Shown in pieces: positions 1-5,012 of a stretch of 5,992 nucleotides of DNA. The stretch comes from Methanomassiliicoccales archaeon (GTDB lineage Archaea > Thermoplasmatota > Thermoplasmata > SG8-5). Every line of letters starts with the position of its first letter. Position 1 is the first letter of the stretch. The notes below the pieces were generated by a model that was not told the origin of the DNA, made no database searches, and saw nothing but the letters and a program-made list of their open reading frames with translations. Where the stretch lies: NCBI GenBank assembly GCA_030636255.1, contig DAOVXH010000118.1:1-5992 (forward strand). Reading direction: 5' to 3'. Made by a program: the position numbers and the translations under genes.

Positions 1-1391
1 GAATTTTCCAACTTCTTCAGCAAATCTTTTCTTGCTGGATTAATGGCAATACCCATATCAGTAACAATTGCGTCAACTGACTGGAACGGCGTGGTGACCG
101 TAGTAACCCGGTCCCGAATAATTGCATTTGTCTTGCGGAACACTGGCATCATCATTATTGCCAGCTTTGCTCCGGCGGCTGTGTCCTGGTGGCCACCTAT
201 GCCGTGCAATACTCGCCCATCTGAGTGGGTATTAACATTGATATTGAAATCCACATCTGCTTCTGTAGCTCCCAGAACCACAGCATCCAGTATGTTTACC
301 AGGCAACCTTTGTTCCATGGATTCGCATAGTAATTTGGAGTTATCTCCACATGGTCTGGATTGTTGATTAGGTCTTCTATGCTCTTGACATCGAAGCTCT
401 GGCCATTGAGTATTTTCTTACAATTGCCATTCTTGTAAATATCCACAACATGCTCTGTAAGTCCGCCGTCAATGAAGCTTGCCACAAAATCCTTCTCTTT
501 AAGCAGGTCACCCACCATCTTTGTGGTTGCCAGAGAAATACCTCCAGCACCTGCCTGGAAGGACATGCCATCCCTGAATATGCCTGTATGAACCATGGTG
601 TCCAGGGCATTCTGTGCAATGGAGAGCTTCTGAGGGTCTGTGGCTATCATGGTGGTGCCAGACACTATTTTTTCATTGTCACCTATGCTATCAATTTCCA
701 CAATATAATCCACATAATCTGCGCTTATGGAGATTGGAGTGCAGGGGTATTCAACCAGATTGTCTGTAATAATTACCATTTTTTTGGCATGAAGTGAATC
801 AGCAACAGCATATCCCAGGGAACCACAGGCATTCTTTCCGTGCATACCATTGGAATTGCCCTGGTCATCAGCACTTGGCGCAGCTATAAAGGCCACATCA
901 ATGTCAATTTCCCCGGCCTCGATGGCCCGAACCCGGCCTCCATGGGACCGAAGAATGTGGATGCCCTTCAACCTGCCATGTGATATAGCGTCCCCAACTG
1001 GTCCATTAGCACTGCCCTCTATTCTGGTTATTACTTCCTGGTCCATGAGGTCAATCAATGGCGCATTGCATGGAAATAATGCAGAAGGTGCAATGGTGAT
1101 ATCCTTGATGCCTTTTTCAGCAATGGATTTCATCACCATATTGGTTACATAATCTCCATTTCTCAGATGATGGTGGAAGCTGACTGTCATTCCATCCTTC
1201 AGGCCACAAGCCTCAATGGCCTCATCAATTGAATCTAATAATTTTGAATCGCCTGGCCTGTGACTTCCAAAGTGTCCGCCTGCCTTTCTCCCCATGGGGA
1301 AATTGTCAAATAGTCCTGTGAATGGCCTTAATTTCATGCCATTGAGTTCTACCGGTATCTCACGTCCAACTGCATTGGTAACGGTCTGCAT
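1..1391 (-). CDS. citF: Citrate lyase alpha subunit (citrate:acetyl-ACP transferase), 3' end cut by window edge
   Basis: My own translation of the minus strand is open for 463 codons from ATG 1391 to the left edge. CitF transfers the acyl carrier protein (ACP) group from acetyl-ACP to citrate in the citrate lyase complex; CitE then cleaves citryl-ACP to oxaloacetate and acetyl-ACP. Segments that match the CitF family are SFHHHLRNGD (71-80), SHGGRVRAIEAGEIDIDVAF, the glycine-rich GGHQDTAAGAK (399-409), and VTDMGIAINPAR near the cut end. Compared with E. coli CitF (about 510 residues), roughly 50 C-terminal residues lie outside the window. The start is fixed by GGGAGG seven bases upstream and a TATA box at 1431-1438. 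The gene is the first of a leftward transcription unit, so citE may follow beyond the edge; this is inference. No frameshift or internal stop was found. Family assignment is firm. Confidence 0.93.
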   Translation of the reverse strand, partial: MQTVTNAVGREIPVELNGMKLRPFTGLFDNFPMGRKAGGHFGSHRPGDSKLLDSIDEAIEACGLKDGMTVSFHHHLRNGDYVTNMVMKSIAEKGIKDITIAPSALFPCNAPLIDLMDQEVITRIEGSANGPVGDAISHGRLKGIHILRSHGGRVRAIEAGEIDIDVAFIAAPSADDQGNSNGMHGKNACGSLGYAVADSLHAKKMVIITDNLVEYPCTPISISADYVDYIVEIDSIGDNEKIVSGTTMIATDPQKLSIAQNALDTMVHTGIFRDGMSFQAGAGGISLATTKMVGDLLKEKDFVASFIDGGLTEHVVDIYKNGNCKKILNGQSFDVKSIEDLINNPDHVEITPNYYANPWNKGCLVNILDAVVLGATEADVDFNINVNTHSDGRVLHGIGGHQDTAAGAKLAIMMMPVFRKTNAIIRDRVTTVTTPFQSVDAIVTDMGIAINPARKDLLKKLEN

Positions 1392-1398
1392 TTTGATG

Positions 1399-1404
1399 CC
1401 TCCC
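1399..1404 (-). promoter_or_regulatory. Shine-Dalgarno site of citF
   Basis: On the minus strand GGGAGG lies seven bases before ATG 1391. It is a near-perfect match to the archaeal SD sequence and decides the start, since the frame stays open upstream. Confidence 0.75.
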
Positions 1405-1430
1405 AATTCAAAGCCCAAATTCCCTTCGCG

Positions 1431-1438
1431 TATAAAAG
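1431..1438 (-). promoter_or_regulatory. TATA box of citF
   Basis: The minus strand reads CTTTTATA here. It is centred about 43 bases upstream of the citF ATG, so transcription would start near 1408. That gives a leader of about 17 bases, just enough to hold the GGGAGG site. Confidence 0.55.
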
Positions 1439-1443
1439 ATATA

Positions 1444-1473
1444 ACTATACATAATAACGATAATTCATAAATA
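1444..1473 (+). promoter_or_regulatory. A/T-rich core promoter region of the deoxyhypusine synthase family gene
   Basis: Two TATA-like stretches face the plus-strand gene: CTATACATAA (about 1445-1454) and CATAAATA (1466-1473). The first would start transcription near 1476 and leave a leader containing the GGAG site. The second would start within that site, so the first is preferred. The choice is uncertain. Confidence 0.35.
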
Positions 1474-1494
1474 CACAGCGAAGAATACCCATTT

Positions 1495-1498
1495 GGAG
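1495..1498 (+). promoter_or_regulatory. Shine-Dalgarno site of the deoxyhypusine synthase family gene
   Basis: GGAG lies six bases before ATG 1505. The in-frame TTG at 1493 overlaps this site, so it is unlikely to be the real start. Confidence 0.65.
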
Positions 1499-1504
1499 AT
1501 TATC

Positions 1505-2563
1505 ATGGACCGCAAGGACATTCTCAAAACACCGGTGAATCAAATCGATTTGGAGAGCATCCAGACCATTGAGCAATTAATGACCGCATTCCAGGGAAGC
1601 AGTATCCAGAGCAGAAATTTAGGAATCTGTGCCAGGGTCTGGGAAAAAATGTTATTGGATGAGGAACGCCCCACCATAATTCTGGGATTGTCAGGTGCAC
1701 TTATTGCTGCCGGACTTCGAAAAGTGCTCAGGGATATGATAAAATATGGACTGGTGGACGCAATAGCCAGCACCGGGGCAGTGATGTACCAGGACTTCTA
1801 CCAGGCAATGGGTGGCCAGCATTATGTGGGCACGCCACAGGCAGATGATGGCATACTTCATGACCTGAAGATTGACAGAATCTATGATACCTATGTGGAC
1901 GAGGATCTGTTTGAAAAGACCGACAAATACATTGGCCAGATGCTTGAGTTGAAGATAAAACCAGGCAATTATTCATCACGTCAAATTATGGAATTCCTTG
2001 GGGACCTCACAGACGATGATAATTCTATTTTGCACACTGCCAGGAAATACGGAGTGCCAGTATTTTCACCGGCATTGAATGATTCTTCCATCGGCATCGG
2101 ATTAACAGTTTACTATGCAAATACCATGGGCCAGGAAAGAGTGACCTTGGACTGCATTAAAGATAATCATGAAATTTTGAAAATTGTAGCTGAATCAAAG
2201 AAAACCGCAGCGATTTATATTGGAGGAGGCACACCAAAGAACTGGGTGAATGACGCAGTTGTAATGGCTAACTATACCTATGACCGGGACATTGACGGCC
2301 ATTCCTATGCAATTCAAGTAACAACAGACGCACCTCACTGGGGCGGATTATCAGGCTCAACACTGGAAGAGGCACAGAGTTGGGGAAAAGTGCATACTGA
2401 TGCGACTCACAGAACTGTAAATATTGAGGCCAGTGTTGCACTTCCAATGATGGTGGGTTACTTGATTCAGAAGGGAGTCTGGAAGAATCGTAAAAGGCTG
2501 AAATACAATTGGGCTGAGGATAATCTGGATTCCATTGAGCTTGGAGATAGTGTTGAGGGTTAG
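1505..2563 (+). CDS. Deoxyhypusine synthase family protein (DHS-like)
   Basis: 352 residues from ATG 1505. Deoxyhypusine synthase uses NAD and spermidine to place a 4-aminobutyl group on a lysine of translation factor aIF5A; related DHS-like proteins act on other polyamines or are uncharacterised. Family features seen are GLSGALIAAGLRK (61-73), STGA (89-92), RIYDTYVDED (125-134), GVPVFSPALNDSSIG (183-197), GGGTPKNW (240-247) and EEAQSWGK (288-295). By hand alignment to the human enzyme, K295 matches catalytic Lys329, W293 matches Trp327 and E289 matches Glu323. Human His288 is Asn246 here, and Asp316 falls on Leu282. The RIYDTYVDED block and the SGSTLEEAQSWGK form recall the DHS-like subgroup rather than classical DHS. 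Length is normal. The gene is divergent from citF and convergent with the next gene, overlapping it by four bases. Family is sure; the exact substrate is not. Confidence 0.9.
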   Translation: MDRKDILKTPVNQIDLESIQTIEQLMTAFQGSSIQSRNLGICARVWEKMLLDEERPTIILGLSGALIAAGLRKVLRDMIKYGLVDAIASTGAVMYQDFYQAMGGQHYVGTPQADDGILHDLKIDRIYDTYVDEDLFEKTDKYIGQMLELKIKPGNYSSRQIMEFLGDLTDDDNSILHTARKYGVPVFSPALNDSSIGIGLTVYYANTMGQERVTLDCIKDNHEILKIVAESKKTAAIYIGGGTPKNWVNDAVVMANYTYDRDIDGHSYAIQVTTDAPHWGGLSGSTLEEAQSWGKVHTDATHRTVNIEASVALPMMVGYLIQKGVWKNRKRLKYNWAEDNLDSIELGDSVEG

Positions 2564-2967
2564 ACTGATTTTATATAGGGAGTAAAACGGCCTTTCCACT
2601 GCCATCTAGCTCTTTCTGTTAGATAGCAGCTGAATCCATATGCAAAAATGAATAGAAAATAATAGGCTGGTATGAAACCAGGGTCTGCAGAATGATGTAT
2701 CTCTGTAAAAGGCCCACACGAGGGGCAGGCATAATTGATTTCCACCCACTCATAATCTAATAATAATACCAGAGCCAGTGGTTCGTTGGAATAATAAAAT
2801 TCTGATGAGGAACTATTGCCAAAACTATCTAAAGATTCATCTAATACTTTGACTGGATATATCGGAAGCATGAAAATAAAAAATACCAGAACAGCAAAGA
2901 AAATAATTTTTCCAGGTGTAGGCGTGAACATCTTCTTGGCAAATCTAAACCCTCTATTATATATCAT
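2560..2967 (-). CDS. Small two-helix membrane protein, paralogue of the neighbouring gene
   Basis: 135 residues; I do not recognise a named family. A short basic N-terminus (RFAKK, then FTPTPGK 14-20) precedes a first hydrophobic helix at about 21-38 ending in LPIYP. A loop of about 60 residues follows, then a second helix at about 98-116 and a basic C-terminus (ERARWQWKGR). Positive charge at both ends suggests that the termini are cytoplasmic and the loop is outside. The loop holds YSNEPLALVLLLDYEWVE (59-76) and a CPSC pair (C81, C84). The FxPTxxK, LPIYP, YSxE-VL-DxEWxE and SAD elements recur in the protein encoded at 3062-3532, so the two are duplicates. The start at ATG 2967 fits a TATA box 27 bases upstream with no SD. 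A later ATG before FTPT is possible but gives a shorter N-terminus than the paralogue. Function is unknown. Confidence 0.75.
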   Translation of the reverse strand: MIYNRGFRFAKKMFTPTPGKIIFFAVLVFFIFMLPIYPVKVLDESLDSFGNSSSSEFYYSNEPLALVLLLDYEWVEINYACPSCGPFTEIHHSADPGFIPAYYFLFIFAYGFSCYLTERARWQWKGRFTPYIKSV

Positions 2968-2989
2968 GAATTTTCAATTAGTTACATAG

Positions 2990-2998
2990 TATATATTA
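2990..2998 (-). promoter_or_regulatory. TATA box for a leaderless transcript of the 135-residue membrane protein
   Basis: The minus strand reads TAATATATA, centred 27 bases before ATG 2967. That is the usual archaeal distance from TATA box to transcription start, so the mRNA probably begins at or next to the start codon. No SD is present. Confidence 0.6.
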
Positions 2999-3001
2999 TA
3001 G

Positions 3002-3054
3002 AATTGGTACGGTGTTTTGTATACTATTTAAGGTAATTGGTATGGGCTTTTGTA
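3002..3054. repeat. Imperfect 20-bp direct repeat, 33-bp spacing, in the promoter region of the 135-residue gene
   Basis: Copies at 3002-3021 and 3035-3054 agree at 17 of 20 bases (AATTGGTACGGTGTTTTGTA against AATTGGTATGGGCTTTTGTA). They fill most of the 94-base spacer between the two membrane-protein genes. The copy nearer the gene abuts the TATA box. A 33-bp period would put both copies on the same face of the helix, as in paired regulator sites. The regulatory role is inference. Confidence 0.5.
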
Positions 3055-3061
3055 AATCAGA

Positions 3062-3532
3062 TTAACTTTCCTTTACCGGCTTCCACAGATGTACATCTCG
3101 CTCGTAGGAATCATCGTCCTTATTACTCCATGAGTACAAGGCTCCAGCAAAACATCCTATGACATATGATAGAGTTGCCAGTGGAAGATAAATTGGAATT
3201 GCCATGTCAGCGTCCGCAGAATATTCGTACTCAATTAATTCAGATATCAGGCGTTCCTGACCCATGACAATGTCTGTTTCGAACCATTCAAAGTCATTCA
3301 TGAGTACCAGCACAATTGACTCTTTGGAATATTCAATGTGTTGACTAATCAATTCTGGTTCAACATAATCGCCATCTACCGAATAAGTGTATGTAGAAAC
3401 CGAAGCCTGAGTAGGATATATTGGAAGTAGCATTACAATTGAAAATATTATTGCAAACAAAAAAAATTTACTCAAAGTAGGTTTGAATATTGACTTGATA
3501 ATTCCAATGTAATTTAGTTTCTCTTCACCCAT
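3062..3532 (-). CDS. Small two-helix membrane protein, paralogue of the downstream gene
   Basis: 156 residues from ATG 3532; no named family recognised. The cytoplasmic N-terminus (MGEEKLNYIGIIKS) leads to FKPTLSK (16-22) and a hydrophobic helix at about 23-40 ending in LPIYP. An acidic loop of about 70 residues, probably outside, contains YSKESIVLVLMNDFEWFE (68-85). A second helix at about 111-133 and a mixed-charge tail follow. The loop block aligns without gaps to the protein encoded at 2560-2967, with 10 of 18 residues identical, and SAD lies before helix 2 in both, so this is a tandem duplication with divergence. The frame stays open upstream to 3802, but that part lies inside the GTPase gene in another frame. 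The start is set by the TATA box at 3551-3560 and by matching N-terminal length to the paralogue. It lies 58 bases downstream of the GTPase stop. Function is unknown. Confidence 0.75.
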   Translation of the reverse strand: MGEEKLNYIGIIKSIFKPTLSKFFLFAIIFSIVMLLPIYPTQASVSTYTYSVDGDYVEPELISQHIEYSKESIVLVLMNDFEWFETDIVMGQERLISELIEYEYSADADMAIPIYLPLATLSYVIGCFAGALYSWSNKDDDSYERDVHLWKPVKES

Positions 3533-3550
3533 AATTGTGAAATGGATGTC

Positions 3551-3560
3551 TTTATACAAT
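3551..3560 (-). promoter_or_regulatory. TATA box of the 156-residue membrane protein gene
   Basis: The minus strand reads ATTGTATAAA, centred about 22-25 bases before ATG 3532, with no SD between. This suggests a leaderless or nearly leaderless transcript starting in the 58-base gap after the GTPase gene. Confidence 0.5.
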
Positions 3561-3590
3561 AATCTTTCTCGGGAATGCCCAATCTGAAAA

Positions 3591-4436
3591 TCAATCCCTA
3601 GCATGCTTGAGAACCATATGTCTTTTCTTTTGATTTTCTTCTGACTTGAAGGCTTCCTTGTACAGGCCCTCGGCCATTGCCAGATTATCAATGAACCTGG
3701 TGACTGATTCTCTATCTGGGTCGTCCAGATCCACCCGGGAGATAGTAAGCTGATGCTGCAAGAACGGTGTTGCATACTCCATCTTTCCGAACTGGTCTGC
3801 AAAGTCTGCCATTATGTGGTCCAGGGCATCTTTCACTGAGTTTATCTCGGCCTTGTCCATTAATCGCAGGTCAACTCCAAGTTTCACTGGCACATAATTT
3901 GTCATGAGCAATTTCGCCAGGTCCTTGAATGCCTCTTCAACATTCTCACCTGTCTTTGCACTCACAATATGGGCATTTCGGCCAATTCCAAATGCCTTGC
4001 AGCTTCCAGCCATCATTTCAATTTCTTGAAGTCCATACAGGCATTCATCTTCCAGGTCTGATTTGTTGCCCAGAAATATCATTGGAACCGGCCCTATTAC
4101 CCGGAGAACCAGGGGAATCCAGTAGCTCATGAGACTAGCCAATGTTTCTTTTCTGGTGAGGTCACAGACCATGATGGCGCCCTTTGCATTGTAAAAAGAT
4201 GTTGTCTGGCTGTACCTGTAGCCTTTCTGGCCTATTATGTCCCAGACCATGAAGTTCATCTGTTGTTCTTTGCCGCCAATGTCCATGGTTATTTCTTTTT
4301 CTGTTACTTTTTTTCCAATGGTGGGATTATAATCTTCTCCAAACAGGCCAGCATCAAATCGACTTATAAGACTGGTCTTTCCAACGGCAGAATCGCCAAG
4401 CAGAACTATATTACTATTATTTTGCAGATGTAACAC
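3591..4436 (-). CDS. Rab/Ras-like small GTPase with C-terminal helical extension
   Basis: 281 residues from GTG 4436. All five G motifs of Ras-superfamily GTPases are present: P-loop GDSAVGKT (14-21), switch I threonine T39 in PTIG, WDIIGQ with D66, G69 and the catalytic glutamine Q70, NKSD (124-127), and SAK (159-161). The P-loop is of Rab type. It should be an active GTP-hydrolysing switch. The G domain ends near 179. About 100 more residues follow, rich in predicted helix, ending in a charged KSEENQKKRHMVLKHARD tail. There is no C-terminal cysteine for prenylation and no membrane helix, so it is probably cytoplasmic or partner-recruited. The WDIIGQKGYR and DLTRKET forms resemble Thermoplasmatota GTPases as I recall them. 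The start is uncertain: TTG 4463 in frame adds nine residues, but a perfect TATA box touches it, which favours GTG 4436. Neighbours are a Cdc48-N-like gene upstream and two membrane-protein genes downstream. Partner and process are unknown. Confidence 0.9.
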   Translation of the reverse strand: MLHLQNNSNIVLLGDSAVGKTSLISRFDAGLFGEDYNPTIGKKVTEKEITMDIGGKEQQMNFMVWDIIGQKGYRYSQTTSFYNAKGAIMVCDLTRKETLASLMSYWIPLVLRVIGPVPMIFLGNKSDLEDECLYGLQEIEMMAGSCKAFGIGRNAHIVSAKTGENVEEAFKDLAKLLMTNYVPVKLGVDLRLMDKAEINSVKDALDHIMADFADQFGKMEYATPFLQHQLTISRVDLDDPDRESVTRFIDNLAMAEGLYKEAFKSEENQKKRHMVLKHARD

Positions 4437-4464
4437 CTGGTTAACTATGTCATGTATATTCAAG

Positions 4465-4472
4465 TATATAAA
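4465..4472 (-). promoter_or_regulatory. TATA box of the GTPase gene
   Basis: The minus strand reads TTTATATA, an exact match to the archaeal TATA consensus. It is centred 32-33 bases before GTG 4436, so transcription would start near 4442 with a leader of about six bases. TTG 4463 would fall outside that transcript. A weaker box near 4490-4499 could serve the TTG. Confidence 0.55.
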
Positions 4473-4512
4473 ATATGTTTGATAATGCTCATAATATAGT
4501 GCATTTTATTAA

Positions 4513-4863
4513 TCAAAATGAATCCAGAGACGCTGCCTTTCCCTTGGCCTTTGCTTTCTTTCCTTTCTTTCCCTTTGGAGCTGGTTTCGATGCGGATTTT
4601 GGGCTGTTCTTTTTGGTGATTATTACTTTCATGCCTTCTTCTATTCTGAGAAAATCCATATCAAATTTCATGAGCCTGGCTGTTGATTCTTTGTATATCA
4701 AATCCTGCTTGGCTTCCATCTCTTTTGATTTTGCACCGTATGTGACAATTATCTTCATGCCATCGCTTAAATTGAGACTGGAAAAACTGTCGCTGTCCAG
4801 CTTTGCGATTCCTTTTCCATCGATGCTGCTGGCCAAAACTGTAAGACGCAAATCATCAGACAT
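4513..4863 (-). CDS. Stand-alone Cdc48 N-domain-like (double-psi beta-barrel) protein with lysine-rich tail
   Basis: 116 residues from ATG 4863. Residues 5-83 resemble the double-psi beta-barrel that opens Cdc48/VAT AAA ATPases: GKGIAKLDSDSFSSLNLSDG (17-36) corresponds to the GxGIARLDPxxxxxLGLxxGD pattern of that family. The barrel shows its two-fold repeat in sequence, since residues 20-41 and 62-83 align without gaps, including A-[KR]-L and GMK-[IV]-I-[IV]-T. No ATPase domain follows. Instead, residues 84-110 are a low-complexity tail of Lys, Ala, Pro and Gly (KGKKGKKAKAKGKA), likely disordered and strongly basic, which could bind nucleic acid or an acidic protein. Only a weak GGGG lies before the ATG; a TATA-like box sits at 4894-4902. 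The homology is a remote, by-eye call; a related barrel of the AbrB or formylmethanofuran dehydrogenase subunit D type is possible. The role is unknown; an adaptor is a guess. Confidence 0.7.
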   Translation of the reverse strand: MSDDLRLTVLASSIDGKGIAKLDSDSFSSLNLSDGMKIIVTYGAKSKEMEAKQDLIYKESTARLMKFDMDFLRIEEGMKVIITKKNSPKSASKPAPKGKKGKKAKAKGKAASLDSF

Positions 4864-4893
4864 TAAGTACCCCGAAGCTACATAGTGTTGGGA

Positions 4894-4902
4894 GTTTAAA
4901 AA
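4894..4902 (-). promoter_or_regulatory. TATA-like box of the Cdc48-N-like gene
   Basis: The minus strand reads TTTTTAAAC, centred about 34 bases before ATG 4863, giving a predicted leader of about eight bases. A perfect tandem repeat directly abuts its upstream side. Confidence 0.4.
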
Positions 4903-4926
4903 GTTGTTAGTTGATAGTTGTTAGTT
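4903..4926. repeat. Perfect tandem 10-bp repeat GTTGTTAGTT, 14-bp period
   Basis: GTTGTTAGTT occurs at 4903-4912 and 4917-4926, separated by GATA. A partial third copy (TTAGTTGT) lies at 4973-4980. The pair lies immediately upstream of the TATA-like box of the Cdc48-N-like gene, where an activator or TFB-contacting element would sit. A regulatory role is inferred from position only. Confidence 0.5.
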
Positions 4927-4991
4927 CACAGCAGTGCTAGCTTTGAGAATTAAGCCAGCCAAATTATCATGATTAGTTGTATCATCAAACA

Positions 4992-5012
4992 CTAAAATCT
5001 AATATCTAAAAA
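4992..5012 (-). terminator. T-rich putative terminator after folD
   Basis: Directly after the folD stop the minus strand reads TTTTTAGATATTAGATTTTAG. Archaeal transcription often ends at such T-rich tracts without a hairpin, and I see no convincing stem here. The rest of the spacer (4864-4991) holds only the tandem repeat and the TATA-like box of the next gene. Confidence 0.4.

Noticed and set aside
43..1152. Plus-strand open frames at 43-330, 450-797 and 850-1152, and a minus-strand frame at 377-619
   Set aside because: All lie inside the well-supported minus-strand citF frame, and their translations show no family features.
1483..1493. GAATACCCATT shared with 5929-5939, each just upstream of a plus-strand start
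   Set aside because: An 11-base match is expected by chance in about 6 kb, and the distances to the two starts differ (11 and 3 bases).
1493..1504. TTG start four codons upstream for the DHS family gene
   Set aside because: The TTG overlaps the GGAG site that is correctly spaced for ATG 1505.
3533..3802. N-terminal extension of the 156-residue membrane protein
   Set aside because: It lies mostly inside the GTPase gene in another frame, has no family-like sequence, and the paralogue starts at the position matching ATG 3532.
4551..4580. Long pyrimidine-rich tract on the plus strand
   Set aside because: Explained by AAA/AAG codons of the lysine-rich tail on the minus strand; no independent signal.
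4475..4885. Plus-strand 136-residue frame rich in Phe
   Set aside because: It is the antisense of the Cdc48-N-like gene; the Phe runs are the complement of its lysine codons.
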